A DNA stretch of 64,000 bases from Pohlia nutans. Taxonomy: Eukaryota; Streptophyta; Bryopsida; Bryales; Mniaceae. A program made the position numbers and the translations under genes. Of the stretch, positions 22,401-35,898 are shown in pieces. The notes below the pieces were generated by a model. That model was not told where the DNA came from and ran no database searches. It saw nothing but the letters and a program-made list of their open reading frames with translations. Each line of letters starts with the position of its first letter. The stretch's first letter is position 1. The stretch is from contig CM040103.1 of assembly GCA_022496805.1 (NCBI GenBank), positions 886,001-950,000 of the forward strand, read 5' to 3'.

Positions 22401-23551
22401 TAACCTCCCCATGGGCTTCTTACAATGTTCTCACTGTTGAAATTGTCATATTTGGATTTCCTACCATTTTGTATAGACTTATATTTAACAATTTTTAAAA
22501 AGTAAAATCAAGTTTCTATTTTATATATTTACTTTAAGGTTCTCAAATTGATTCTGTAACGTTAGAATTAAACTATAAAAATATTTAGTACAAATAGTCT
22601 ATACCAAGAGGATTCAAAGATGACTTAGTTTGGCATAGTATAACAAAGAAAGGTTTTCAAAAAACTTTAAATGCTAACATAATGCAATATTTGCCGTCAA
22701 GGTTTTTGAAATTTCTTCCACATATTCTCATACTAGTTTTATGTAAGATAATACTTTTAAATAAGATTTTTTTGTTTTATTAATTTTGGCTCAAAGCACT
22801 AGATATGATAGTTTTGATAAACTCTCAATAGAAGCTAGTCATTAGAAAAGTTGGGCCAGACTAGTTTGGTGCCATTTTGACACCAAAGGCTGCATACAAG
22901 TCATTTTAGTGTCATTTTATTCACACTAGATTGGTATGGAGGTTGGCATCAAATTATCTTAGTTGCATTTCAATGCACCATCATAGCACCATATTCACAT
23001 GCCTTGAAGTTCCTAATGTTGTATTTGAAAGTTTATAAAGATTGAATTGAAACTATTTTTGATAAATAGATAAGATTTACAAATAAAAAAGGTTTAATTT
23101 TCTTTATTTAATATAAAATTTGAAAGTGAAAAATTAAACATATCCGGGTTGACACATAGGGTGTTTTTTCACAAAAATACCATAAACTTCATTTTAGGCA
23201 CTCCAATTCCACACTCTTCAACACCAACATGTGTTTACATGGATATGTAGTTATTTGAGATTTTACAAAGTACATATTTATATTGTTAAATGAGCATAGT
23301 CACAAAATGTGTCACGAATTCATTCAAAATGATGGTCACAGTCTCATTCATACAAATTTTCATCCAATAAGATGAAGGTACTAAACTTCACAATTTCTTG
23401 CCTTATGGTAATGCAAGTGGAGAAAAATCAATCTAGATATGCATAGTACTATTCCATTGCAATGGGCCTTGTTTTAGTAGTACATATAGTGGTTGTGAAT
23501 CAAACCTTCACTTGGATCAAATGACTTTATACTTGTCAACTCAAATGTCAA
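19401..23551. other. Gene-poor AT-rich spacer
   Basis: I read no coding exon, RNA gene or clean transposon boundary in these 4 kb. Composition is strongly AT-rich with many short A and T runs; open frames are short and lack protein-like composition. Probably old, eroded repeats. Confidence 0.55.
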
Positions 23552-24264
23552 CCCTTTCCAGCTCACGCAACCACATTGTGGTCACTAGGGCATATTTTTG
23601 CAACCTACTATAAAATCCTATTCCAAACCAAGTGTCAATATTTGAAGTTCAAAAGTGGAGCTTTTTCCCACGCACATAGTTCAAAAAAAAATTATGATTT
23701 GGAGTTGTGAAGCTATTAAAACACCTACCAACAAAACACCAAAATGCTCCAAATTCCTTAAAATACAACACATGTACGATGCAATATTTATTGTGTTTGG
23801 AATTTTGTTTATCTTCTTTTATTTTTGGATCATGTTCTCTTGTTCATGTTCCCTTTGTGTATGTATTCCGATCTTGATCAATGTATCAACTCTTTTCATA
23901 TTTATATGTACAAACTTTGTCCTAAACAATATATGGATAAGTCACTTTCATTTATAAAATTCACAATAATTATGTGTGAGTCCATTCTTGACATGAAAAA
24001 ATGCAATGGAGAGGTTTTTCATAAAGATCATTGCTGAACCACTTCACTTTCATTTTTGAAAATTTAAGCCAAATTCTATTTAACTTTGAAGTCACACACC
24101 CTCCAAAATCTCGTTTTTGAATGTGTATTATACGGTTCAAAGACGTACTATGATCTTCCAATCTAATAGTCCGATCTTACCAAGATTTAATCAATACTTG
24201 TTTGATTAAGCTATGCTTTAATATCTCAAGTTTAATATGCAAAACAAGTTTGGGCGGTAAAGGG
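23552..24264. mobile_element. TTAA-type MITE, diverged family A copy 3
   Basis: Follows the family A elements over much of its length (CACATTGTGGTCAC near the left end, TATGGATAAGTCACTTTCA and CACAATAATTATGTGTGAGT inside, GGTAAAGGG at the right end). The right flank is TTAA (24265-24268) while the left is TCAA (23548-23551), a one-base decay of the target site. Confidence 0.75.
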
Positions 24265-24268
24265 TTAA

Positions 24269-25067
24269 TTCACTTGCAACATAGATGCCCATCCCATTTT
24301 GTCAATCGGGTTCACATAATTCTTTTTTGGATCCATAATGTGAAGTTGGCTTCATTTTTATAATGATACAATGTTTTTGTGATGGTGTTTTTGTTATTAT
24401 TCAATGAATTAAAATTAAATTTCATGAAGTTAATCCTTAAAAGCCTGAGGGGTATTGGATAAAACATAGATGTGTTATAATATGTGCCTTCTATATGTTT
24501 GATGAAGTTTGGTTCAATAAACAAAATGTAGGGCAACATCTCTACAAATTATCTGTACAGTCAAACTTCCAAAAATAACTTTAGATCAATTTTATTGAAT
24601 TTAATAGCATTAACCTTTGAAAATTTGTATAAATTCTAATTTTATCTTTTAGAGTTTAAAATTTAACGTGATTGGTTAAATTTGGTTTATCTATTGTGAA
24701 CTTAAAAAAAGAAAAAGAAATGATGGAGGGAACATCATTACTTTCCCCAAATAGAAAATTTTGTAACACTAAGACAATGTTGAAGTAATTGACTTTGAAA
24801 AATTCTCCCGGGTGGAGTTTAATTTGGATTGATATAATTCAAATTGGATTGAAAAATAGGTATTTAAAAATATTTTTTATTTTTTCAAAAACTTATTTTT
24901 TCGGTTTCGAGCAGCCCATTAAAAACGGGCAACGACCAAAATATGGTCTCTTGGGAGCAGCGTTTTTTTTTCTCGCGACAAGAAGTTGCTCGTAGCTCCT
25001 TCGCAGCTGCTTCCAAGCATCTGCCAACAACTTTTTTTCGCCAGAAAAAAAAAAGCTGCTTGGGAGC
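24269..25067. other. AT-rich spacer
   Basis: No gene or complete element recognised. Positions 24950-25066 have a cluster of GCAGC/GAGCTGCTT-type short inverted words that may be the remains of an element end. Confidence 0.4.
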
Positions 25068-25070
25068 TTA

Positions 25071-25351
25071 AGGTAGAGACACCTAAAACCGATAACTTAA
25101 GCTACCTACACTATTTCTGGACCAGCTATTAATAGGGTGATATTTTTCCCGGGTCGGAAGTTAGTTTTTGCGGAGAATGCAAATTTTTCCATGAATTATT
25201 TCCCAATATTGAAATTTGTACAATTTTCAAAGTGAAAAGTACTTCAGAACCCATAACCGATATGTACAAATGAGGTACATCTGTTCTTTCACAATCTAGA
25301 AATTAGAATATATCGGTTTTTGGTCACCTGTCGGTTATGGGTGTCTCTACC
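25071..25351. mobile_element. TA-type MITE, AGGTAGAGAC ends
   Basis: 281 bp with inverted ends AGGTAGAGACACCTAAAACC and GGTTATGGGTGTCTCTACCT region, bounded by TA on both sides (25069-25070, 25352-25353). The end grammar AGGTAGRG plus TA is shared with 9463-9698, 35048-35267 and 54364-54660 although interiors differ. Confidence 0.75.
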
Positions 25352-25689
25352 TTAGGGGTTAAACTGTTCTTTATATCAAATCGAAAATTCAAAATTCAAA
25401 AAATTAAATTTGGACAACTATTTATAACAGAGGGTAGCTCAAGAATGTTAGGCGTGCTTTTGATGTTTTGTGACTTTTGTTTGATAAATTTATGCCGAAG
25501 TCATAACTGCAGGGCAGTTTTACCACATGATGACGCATCAAGTTATCTGGGTTGGACCAATGAGGACAAAAAATGAAAAAATGATAATGACTTGAAGTTC
25601 CCATGGCCGGCTAAACAAGGGAACCGAAGTGACCCAGGGGAACTCCAGGGGAACTCCAGGGAACTGCATGGGAACGGAAGAGGACGTAC

Positions 25690-26678
25690 TTGTTTGGTAG
25701 ACATTGGAACCGCAACAACCGAAGTCGGAAAATCATCCACCCGCAACTTGGAGCATCGACGCATTTTCTCGACCCGATTGCGCATCGATCTTCGGTTTTC
25801 CGCTCGTGTATTTTATCCGCAATCTCTTCAGCGCATTGCGACCATTCTGGCGATCCCTTCCGCGCTCGAATTCGCTCCGTATCGGATGGATTATTGGCGT
25901 TTATGTCAAACCCTAATTACGTCCTGAAGGTGATGCATCGTGTCTCTCGATTGCGTTCCGTTCCATTCTGTTTCGCTTCATGGCTGTAGTGAGCTTTTCT
26001 TTTTACCTGTGTTTTTTCCCGGTTGTACTGTGCATTTTTTTGAGCGCTTTGGAGGTAATGCAGTATTTTTTTATTTAAAAAAATAATTTCGGTTCGTTTG
26101 ATGGCTAGAGTCGTGGATTGAAGATACTTAGTGGAATTGCGGGGTTTCTTAATTAGTTTTGGTATTGGTGCGAGGTTGTTGAGAAGTTTCGAGCGCGTTT
26201 CGTAATTTTTGGATGCATTAAGTTTCCTTATCAAGCTAGATCTATGCATTTTGGCACATGTCAATGTTCGTTGCGATTGAAATTGAGTTTGTTTCGTTTC
26301 CATCATTCCCTTTGGTTTTTCTCTGGATTTGGTGAGCGAATGGCATGTTGCAGGGGGTTATACTGAGCTGCAGGATTGTGATTATATTAATTGAAGAATA
26401 CTGAGTTTTCTCGATTGAGAGCACCCCTGATTTTTTAATTAGTTCTTAACAGAAATATTCAGTTATTGTGGAGCATCACTCTTTTTTAGTGGCCGTAGTT
26501 GGTTTTGGACGAGTCTTACTGAAATTCGCCGCACTTTGACTGTACAGGACCAGCCTAAAGTTATTCAATGTAAACGACAGGTGACCAGGCGGTTACAGCT
26601 TTCACAGTTAATTATCGGCTGTTACGAGCACTGTGTATAATACATTTGGTCATCTGGTGGCAATTCTAGGGATACATC
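25690..26678 (+). promoter_or_regulatory. NOT3 leader exon and leader intron, with telobox
   Basis: A GC-richer block at about 25690-25929 ends at a donor CTGAAG|GTGATG, and an acceptor TTCTAG at 26664-26669 lies just before the NOT3 start codon. This fits an untranslated first exon and a 740-bp leader intron. The motif AAACCCTAA (telobox, common near plant housekeeping gene starts) is at 908-916 of this kilobase, i.e. 25908-25916. The exact transcription start is not visible. Confidence 0.6.
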
Positions 26679-29600
26679 ATGGGGGCCACACGCAAACTAC
26701 AAGGCGAAATTGACAAAGTGCTGAAGAAAGTTCAGGAAGGTGTCGATGTTTTTGACAGTATTTGGAACAAGGTGAACAAGCTCAGTCCGCCTCCCCTTTT
26801 AATGGAGTTGAAATTGCATTATCCATATTTGTTAATGGAGAGTTGGAAGTGTAGGAGTTGAAATTGTGTTATTCATGTCCCTGTACATGGAGTTGAAACT
26901 GCATTTTTCATGGGAATGATTTTCATTGCTATTTCTTAGTTACGATGTCTCTCAGGCAAGTAAGAATTCGGTGGAGGCGGGTCGCACGAATCTAGAGCGG
27001 GCTAATTTTTTTGTTTCCTTGGATGCGGTTCTTAACAATATGATGGGGGCATCGCAGGTGTACGATACTGAAAATGCAAATCAGAAGGAGAAGTTCGAGG
27101 CAGATTTAAAGAAGGAGATCAAGAAGCTACAGCGTTATCGTGACCAAATCAAGATGTGGATACAATCTAGTGAGATCAAAGACAAAAAGGTATTTAAGTT
27201 CCACTGGACTAATATGCAATCCTTATTGATAGTGGTCATTGCTATTGTTGTTTCTCACGATAAGTTCCAACACTGTCATGTGAACAGTCGAAGAGTCCTC
27301 ACTACTGGAAAGTTTAGATGCTGGAATATTGAGGTGCAATGTGGTTGAATGTAGTCCTTGTTTTGTTTACGTTACAGACTCTCCTTGAGGCTCGAAAGCT
27401 GATAGAGCGAGAAATGGAACGCTTTAAAGTGTGTGAGAAAGAGACTAAAACGAAAGCTTTCTCTAAAGAAGGACTGGGCCAGCAACCAAAAACGGTTTGT
27501 CTCTACTTTGTGTTATATTTCTATAATTTTTTTGCATTTGAAGTTCATCACGTACCATGCCTTATTGTGTAATAAGTATCCAATGTGTTGCTCCGTTTGA
27601 AGATGGGACTTGATTTTACGAAGTCAATGTTGGAGACACATTTTGTACTGGATTATCTGATTTACCGTGGTTTGACGTTAGCTTGGTTGGATTTGTGGAG
27701 GTACGATGGCTCACTGCAGTGAGCTCAACAGTTACACTTAAGTTGGTGGTGGTTGTGTTTGCGTGTTAGCAGGATCCACGAGATAAAGCAAAAGGAGAGT
27801 CACGAGATTGGCTGAACAATATGGTCTGTTAAATTCCTCCATCTTTGTTTCTCGTGTACTGGTCCAAGTAAAGAATTTCCTCCGGACAGATTAAAGTTAA
27901 CGTGTCATCTCCTCTTGTTCTCCACAACTTCTGTCGTTCTTGGCGTCTTTCTGTAGCTGTAATGCTGCTTGATTTCGATTTTTGTGTTGGCAGGTTACTG
28001 AGTTGGAATCTCAAATCGATTCTTTTGAAGCAGAGATGGAGGGTCTTCAAGTCAAAAAAGGAAGGGCTCGGCCTGCCCGTCTGGTATTGCGTCTTTTTTC
28101 CCCAAGCTAGATGTAGGATGTGTTCAAATCAATGAAGAGTTTCTTGCAATCTTGGTTGTTGAGGTGCACTTTTCAATACCTTTCTGTGTGTAGATTGGAA
28201 TGCTTTAAGCTTATGCAAGTTTTGACTTGCTTTGGTTTATACCGTTTTTATGAACAGACCCACCTTGAGGAGTCAATCAATCGGCATAAACTGCACATCA
28301 TAAAGTTGGAATTAATATTGCGTTTATTGGACAATGACGAACTCTCTCCCGATGAGGTGGTGGATGTGAAAGATCTGGTTGAGGATTATGTTGAACGTAA
28401 TCAGGTGTGTGGTGTTGTTCTTGCCCTTCATTGATACATACACATCGTTTTAGTGTAGAGCAGTGACTGCGGCATGAACTTTCGTAACGACAAATCAACC
28501 TATTGCGTGTATTTATCCAACGCATGATAGCGGCTATGAGTTTGACGTTCACTCTGCTCATTAGGCAGATAATGACGACGCTGCCTTCATTGTTGGAATT
28601 GTGACATATTCCCACAGTTCTGCCCAAAGAGCTTGTGAAGCTTTGGCACATAGAAAGTTCAGATGGCACACCTCAACATATTCTCAATGGCTTGTCATTT
28701 GTATTCTCGGTAGTAACGGAGTGATTGTGATGACAGGAAGACTTTGATTCTTTTGAGGATGTGGACGACACATATCAATCTTTACCTCTTGATAAGATTG
28801 AAGCACTTGAAAATCTGGAGGCTATACCAATTGTTGCTCCTTCCATGGTCGTCAAAGAGAAGGTTAGCTCTTCTGGGTGATGTTCTCAATGATGTTCTCA
28901 AGAAAATGAAGGTCCACAATGTTTTTTTGTTTTGTTTTGTGACACCACCATATATCCTAGACCTTGGGGCACTTTGCGTAACATAGAGTAAATGTATTCT
29001 TTTTTGTTAAATTGGGTACTGTGGAACCACCATGGAGAAGCTTTTTAACGTGTAGTCAGTCAAGCTTCGAGATCCAAAGTTTGATAAATAGTGTTCATCA
29101 ATAGGTACACTAATTCAGAGCTTTTCTAATATTTCATAGGTCTATTAAATAGTGTATCATACACTAAATAGAATAAACAGCGTAGTTAATAAAATAAACT
29201 AGTTGCCTTTAATAATTGGTTTTAACTAATAAAATAAGATAATATTGCAATGGTTTATTTGATTCATTCTTAAGTGCTGATGAGACTGGGGTTGACACAA
29301 GGCTATGAAAGACATTTAGGTGAGGTTGGCATTAGATAATTTAGGTTCAGTAACAATCTGTTTACTCTGTCCCACCTCCCCGCATTAGTCAAACCAAGAC
29401 TTCTTTTGTTATCGGGAAGGCTATGTTAAATTGTAAACTAAATATTTTATTGGTAACAATCAGGCCGCACTTGCTACAGCGGCTGGAGTTGGTGTGTCTC
29501 CTGTTGGTTCTGTCTTGAAACCTACCATTTCTCTACCTGTTGTGCCGTCTGTAAGTGGGCTCTCTTCATCTCAAGATTACACCTAGTATCTGGTTATTCC

Positions 29601-32600
29601 ATGTTAATTGATTGCCGCACTGCCTTTGATTTTTATTTCTATTTCTTGTTTTTTATTTTCTGAATCGAGTCTTCAATTTTAAGCTTATTCTTTGTGATTC
29701 TTTATAGAACTACTTATAACTGACCAATGTAATTTCATGCAGGTCACGGCTTCATCGCTTGGAATATCCCCCCTTGTCTCTCCATCATCACAACCACTTC
29801 CGATTGATGACACTGTGCCTTCTTCAGAATCATCTGCCGAATCTCCAGGAGGCCGGACACGAGGTGCACCTATGTTACCAATCTCTCCCACAAGTAGTGT
29901 TCCAAACTCAAGCTCTCCGGCAGTTGTACTTAGTGTTAGCCCAGTGGCAAGTGCAGGGGTTCCTTCACCGTCAACTGGAGTGGGATCCTTATCGCGCCAA
30001 CTTGGAAATTTGAGTGCTACGGGTAAGCCACTGTGAATAGCAGTCATAGGAAGAAAATAAGCTCAAGAAGCCGTGCAATTTATATTTAGGCGAGGCGTTT
30101 TAAAAGGACTTGCCTTAGTTCTCTGTCAATGTGATGATGAATACAACATATACAGGTTTTCTCGGTGGGTTTTCTTTTACTCTCATGCTTCTGAATACAT
30201 TTGAGTTTGTATACTTCAGGTACTCCAACTGGGAACTCACCTGCAAGGCCTGTGGCAGTTAAATCTTTACCTACAACTCCTGCTCTCCAACCTACCCTTT
30301 TACAAGGCCGAACAAAAGAGGAAGATACAAGTGCGCTAACAGGACGGCGAGTAGGACCAGGATTGGGTGAAAATTCCATCAGGGGACAGACTTCTCCTCC
30401 TGCCACAACACCTCTAAATGGAAGCTCCTTAGTGCCTCCTGTGATGGATTTGAGCAAGAGACTTATTCTTACTGGTGGCGATGAGAGACCTCCAACAGGT
30501 GGCGGTTTGTCCCAGCAATTCGCTGGAACATTAGGTACTTAATTCCTAACATTGCTTACGTATGTTTTGTGCATTGATTGCATTTTAAATCTGACTTGTG
30601 TTTTTTGTTTGAGAGATTGATGCTTCTACTTGGCACTTACTGTATGAGATGTGTCATCTTGTCACATTTTCCTTGCAAATGATCACCGTTTTTGTGCTAA
30701 TGGAAAGTGTTCTCTTTTCTAGGTAGTGGAAGCCGGGTATTTGGATCCGGAAGCTTGAGTGACAGTGGCATAGGGGGATCAGATACTGGACTCCCGGGTA
30801 CTCGTTTGTTTTCAGGTTAGCAGTCTAAGTAAACTGTCAACAAACATTCTTATCCATGTTGGTGCCCCTGTTCTGCTATGGGTTACTACTTTTGGGGGAT
30901 CAGTATACCAATGTGGGGTTGCTCGCTTGCTGAAATGGATGTGTGCATATCGCAGGTGGTAATATGCCAGCTGTTGCGGGTGGACAGTGGCGGCCACATT
31001 CTGCAAACACACAAGAAACGGTAAGATATATTACTTGGATTTTGCGTGGCAATTTCTTGGCATAGACCCTGTCATAAGATACAGTTTTGGTGTAGATTTT
31101 TATGAGATGATAGTGTAGTGTGGTTTGGCTTCTGACACTTGGACTGGTTCAATGTATGTCAAGATATAGGTTTGCTTTGACTTTTACTGCTTAATCCTTC
31201 TTTTCGCGATGTAGACTTATTGTGCACGTGGAATACAAAAAATTTTCTTACACTTTACAGCTATTCCGTGTTATTTCCTTTTCTCTCCTTAGGGACCATA
31301 CCCTCGCTCTGAAATTATGCCGGACCAGAAACAGAAGTTCTTACAACGGTATCAGCAGACACAGCAAGGTCACTCTGCTGCCTCCCTGCTTACAGGCGGG
31401 TCTCAAATTTCTCAGCTTTCAAGCTCTTCACTGAAGCAACCTCCTGGTCTTTCTGCTCCACAGGCAAATCTTCTTCAGCAGGTGCTTTTGCATTTCTTAG
31501 TACTTCCGTTTTGTTTCTGGTTTTTGAAAATTCACTTGGCATGTCAGGACTCACAAAGTCTTCAAATTTTTGTGGAGTACTACCTTATATGATGACCTTA
31601 GTTGCTGAAACTGGTGCACCAGGATTGTCTATTGTTCGATGTTAGAACGTTCTGGTGCAAGATACCGAGTTTCTTTGTTCCTAATGTATTGAAATGACTG
31701 TATTGATATTGCAGGCCCAGCTTCATCTACTGCAGCAACAGCAACAGCAACAGCAGCAGCAGCAGCAGCAGAATTTGCAAAATCCGATGCTGGGAGGGTC
31801 TCAAAATACATCTATGCAGAGACAATCGTCTCATGGTTTAGTCACAAGCCCTCAATCACCTTCTCCTTCATCCACACCTGTTCCAACAATCCAATCTCAG
31901 GGATTGTCTGCATCTTCCCCACAACAATTAACGCAAGTGTCATTATCCTCTGCTACTTCTCCAACTGAACATGGTTCGTACCATCCTATCTTAAATTGGA
32001 AAGGTTTCTAGCATTCACTCAAGATTAATATATCGGCTTTTGTTTTTGCTACATTGAATTAGGTACTACTAGAAATAAGGCTATGTTTTTGAGATTTGTG
32101 CATGCATCCGTGTTCTATTCCGTCAGATACTTGCTTGTGTTTCATACATACTCTTTGATTGTGAGCGTGCAATTTGTGATCTAATTGCATGAATTTAGAA
32201 TAATGACCAACCCATCGACGGTTGATTGTGGTCAGTAGATTCAAGCAGTAGAAGAATGGAATCAGCACAGCAACAGATGCCTCCACAACTGCTTAAAACG
32301 TCAGAAGATCCTGCTGCTGAGGTTACTTCTCTGGGTTCTGCCTTCAATCGTGGCCTGACATTTAGTGACGATGATCTGAAAAATTCGGACACGTTTGATG
32401 TCTCCGTAATGCCCCTTTCCTTTCTTGCTGTGTTGTTTCTTTGTTTGTTATTTAGCTGGACAGTAATAGTGATGTTTCACGGTGCTTTTAGTACGGTTGG
32501 TGTTGTCAACTCTGTTTGATGCTGGTGATTTCAAAGCAGCTACGTACCTATTTGGAATGAGGAATAATGAGGAGCACTAATTAGGGCATGGAATCATCCA

Positions 32601-34332
32601 GGAATAATGAGGGACTGATGAAGAATACATCGTTTAGGAAATTTTGAATTTCGATCATCATGGGCTTGGCATGGGCACATCCTAATTTAACAGTTCCCAA
32701 CACAGATGTTTATGATAGTAACTTCTCTTAAGATTCTCTTGTTAATCTCTATTAGTGCGAATGCTAGTGATGCCCTCTTTGATTTTGCAGATGAACTGGA
32801 CTAGATAGTGGAGTGCTACTATAGAGAGGCCACAAAGAACTCAAACCAAGCCTAGGGATCAGTTAATATTCTCTTCTTAAGGAATTAATTGACTGATGAG
32901 CAATCATCGAAAGAGCCTGAAAAGATTATGAGCAAAACGTTAACTCTTTATGTGGCTGGTACTTGGAACCTCTATAAATAATTTCCTCGATAAGATTGGA
33001 ATTGCTAAGGAGTTTTGAAGATAGCATCTTGGTCCAGTGTAGCATGAATGCAAGTTAATCTTTACTTGGTGATAAGGAAGGAGACTCCCAAGAATATAAA
33101 TGAATTTGAGCCAACAAAGAAACGAAAAACCTGTTGTGTGATGCAGGGACGCAAAGAAGGTGACAGTTGGTCTGGCAAATCTACCCTGCAGGTCGGGACA
33201 CCGGGTTCACTTGCGGACTACAGTCAGCAATCTCGAGATGCAGATCTTGCACCTGGGCAGCAGAGTCACCATCTACAATCTTCAATGAATCCAGGTGTTA
33301 TTGGACGACGGAGTGTGACAGACCTTGGGGCCATTGGGGATAATTTATCACCAGCTTTGGGACGCGAACATTTTGTGGCGCAACACGAAGCTTTGGAACA
33401 TGCATACAGGAACCTACCACTTCCGAAGGACTCAGAAAGGCCCAAGAGTTACACTCCGGTAATAATGACATGCATTTAGTTTATCCTCGACACCCTTGAT
33501 CTGCTTACCCTTTCGGTTTTGTGTGAGGACATTCTGAGTATGATCTCAGATTCTTTGTGGAGGTGCACTTTGTATTCTATTGTTGTGGATGTGGGATGCT
33601 GTTCAAGTTTTCATATACAAATCTGGTGTCGTTTTGCAGAGGCATCCAACCATTACTCCTGCTTCATATCCGCAAATGCAAGCCCCAATTATCGATAATC
33701 CAGCCCTTTGGGAACGACTGGACAAGGATGTGCTCTTCTATGCCTTCTATTATCAGCAGGTATGTTGCAGATTATGATGTTTCAGTCTCTAGGAATCCAT
33801 TTAGGGTTAATCCAGTTTATTTTTCTTCATGGAGGTGGTAGGACACTCTTATAGTCGTATTACTTGTGTAATTCTTAATTTCATTTATCGTGTGGTGCTG
33901 ATCACAGGGGACTTACCAGCAATACTTGGCAGCTCGGGAGTTGAAAAAACAGTCATGGCGTTATCATAAAAAATACAATACCTGGTTCCAACGTCACGAA
34001 GAGCCGAAGATCACGACGGATGAGTATGAAACTGGAACTTACGTGTATTTTGACTTCCACGTCGTCCACAATGACTACCAACAAGGCTGGTATGTTTGTC
34101 GTTCCTCTAATTTTCCTTTTTGAGTATTATATTGCATCAGCATAATGTCAGTGCACGTGGCAAAGATTCAATCTTCTATCTCTGCATACGTTGAACATCT
34201 CTCGTTGGTAGGTGTCTGGGTCAGTCTAGACTCTGTTCATTAATCGTGGCATTGTTTCTGTGCAGGTGTCAACGGATCAAGACAGAGTTTACGTTTGAGT
34301 ATTGTTATCTTGAGGATGAACTTGTAGTGTGA
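26679..34332 (+). CDS. NOT3: CCR4-NOT complex subunit 3 (NOT3/NOT5 family)
   Basis: Scaffold subunit of the CCR4-NOT complex, which deadenylates mRNA and also acts in transcription and codon-dependent decay. Nineteen coding exons join without phase conflict: 26679-26771, 27058-27189, 27378-27494, 27773-27823, 27994-28083, 28258-28404, 28737-28862, 29464-29550, 29743-30022, 30220-30534, 30723-30815, 30956-31020, 31293-31481, 31715-31973, 32236-32405, 33147-33458, 33640-33759, 33908-34089 and 34266-34332, giving 964 aa. The N-terminal Not3 domain starts [20 protein letters not shown] and contains [20 protein letters not shown] and [18 protein letters not shown]. The middle (residues about 250-740) is Ser/Pro/Gln-rich with a polyglutamine run at about 31727-31770. 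The C-terminal NOT box carries [57 protein letters not shown] and the final [14 protein letters not shown]. It is somewhat longer than the Arabidopsis protein (about 845 aa by memory). The junction of exons 2 and 3 is shorter than expected (see findings). Confidence 0.96.
31727..31771 (+). repeat. CAG/CAA polyglutamine repeat in NOT3 exon 14
   Basis: About 14 consecutive glutamine codons, CAACAG units followed by pure CAG. Glutamine-rich linkers are normal in NOT3 proteins; the pure CAG part could vary in length between individuals. Confidence 0.9.
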
Positions 34333-34866
34333 GGCTTCGTTAGATGAGTGTTTTCCTCCAGTGACCAAGATTTGTAAATAGCTACAGATGCTTTTGGAGT
34401 AAAGACTGACCATTCAAAGTGCCGATATGTGGGCGTATCTTTCATAATGTCATACTCAAAGTTCTAGCTACTCTTTTCGATCACAATGGCGCGAATAAAA
34501 ACTTGTCTCATTTTTTTCACTTCTCGTTTTTTAATTCACATATGGTTGTAGCTCATCCATGCAGTGAGGGGTTCCTACCGAATTTGCCCATCTTGCAAAC
34601 GTGGCCAACTCGATGTGGACCTCATCTCAATATGCTACACTCATTATTGGCTCTGGTCCGAAAGGGAGGTCTTATCACAGTCGATGGGAGGAAGTTTGAG
34701 TAAGCATTTACTTGATCATGCTACTATCTTAATGACACCCTTTTTTAAACTTTAAAGCTAAAAGACAAAAACCAGGTCACTTATACTTTCTTGACTGTTA
34801 ATGATATCCTCTTTCGTCAAAGAAAATAGAGAAAATTGAGACCACTTGTTCTTTCTTGAACCCTCA
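34333..34866 (+). other. NOT3 3' UTR and flank
   Basis: Downstream of the NOT3 stop codon. Short open frames at 34419-34755 have no recognisable protein features. Likely 3' UTR followed by spacer up to the TTAA element. Confidence 0.5.
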
Positions 34867-35047
34867 TTAACCCCTGAAGCACTCATCAGAAAATGCGGTC
34901 CAAAATGACTCATCAGATGGGACAAAATTGGGTCCTAAGGGACCATTTTGTCCTTCACAACTAACCTCAAAATGAAGTCTCATTCTACAGCGAGGCATAT
35001 GGGACACGATGTGTCAACATTTTTGATGGCGCACCAACAATTCACTA

Positions 35048-35267
35048 AGGTAGGAGCATCCAATTCCGATAGTGTACCCAATGTCAATAGTTTCTTGACA
35101 TGGTAGTCATCCTAGAACATAAATCTAGGTAGACCATAGATAGTTTATCATTTTGGTCAACAAACATTAAGAACTCTATGACGTGATTAGATTTGCGTTT
35201 TAAAATGAGTACCTTGTGTAGAAATTATGGGTATTGGATACACTGTCGGAATTGGGTGCTCCTACCT
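35048..35267. mobile_element. TA-type MITE, AGGTAGGAGC family, copy 2, nested
   Basis: 220 bp with ends AGGTAGGAGCATCCAATTCC and GGAATTGGGTGCTCCTACCT, flanked by TA on both sides. Shares interior text with 9463-9698. Inserted into the larger TTAA element. Confidence 0.85.
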
Positions 35268-35649
35268 TAGTCCTAGGCTTTTCTTATTCACCTTCAATAA
35301 AGGTTGAGCTCTAGGATGGTTGAGCTCCATCATGCAAGCTTATGGTCAGCCGCAATTTGTCATATGGGACAATGGTCTGTTGTGACTCGTTCATAAGGGA
35401 CACAACCTACTGCGTAAGCCATTTTGGACTGTCATTTCTAGTAGTGAAGGTTGGGCATATGACCGTGAAATCATGCTTTACTTGTCACACTCAAATTTTC
35501 CACTATAATTAACACAAGAATTCAACTTTATATTTTTAGTAAATGAAGCCACGTTTCAACTACAAATCATGAATTTTTCATAAATTTGGTGAAAATTTGA
35601 AATTACAATGATTTTTTGAATTGATTGTAAAGAAAATTCATATTAGTTA

Positions 35650-35898
35650 CTCCCTTCGTCCCAAAGTTAGTCATACAAATTTGTTTAGTATTTCTTTGAG
35701 CCAATTTCATTGATCATATTGTAAGAAACATGATTATAAAAGGTTCCAAATTATGTCACTAGAATGATTGAAGAACATTGCATGTGTTGATTGCAACCAA
35801 AATAAAATTAGCCACAAGGAAGTATTTTTTTGACCTACTTAAAAAAGCACTTTCAAACATGACTTTCAAACATGACAATAACTTTGGGACGGAGGGAG
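35650..35898. mobile_element. Stowaway MITE, copy 2, nested
   Basis: 249 bp with ends CTCCCTTCGTCCCAAAGTTA and complement GGGACGGAGGGAG, flanked by TA. Close relative of 17004-17249. Confidence 0.9.

Noticed and set aside
24312..25604. Several 60-80 codon frames in AT-rich spacer
   Set aside because: Length and composition expected by chance; no splice partners found.
26926..27057. Frame just upstream of NOT3 exon 2 ([15 protein letters not shown]...) as coding
   Set aside because: Exon 1 joins directly to 27058 to give [16 protein letters not shown], which matches the family without an insertion; this stretch is intronic.
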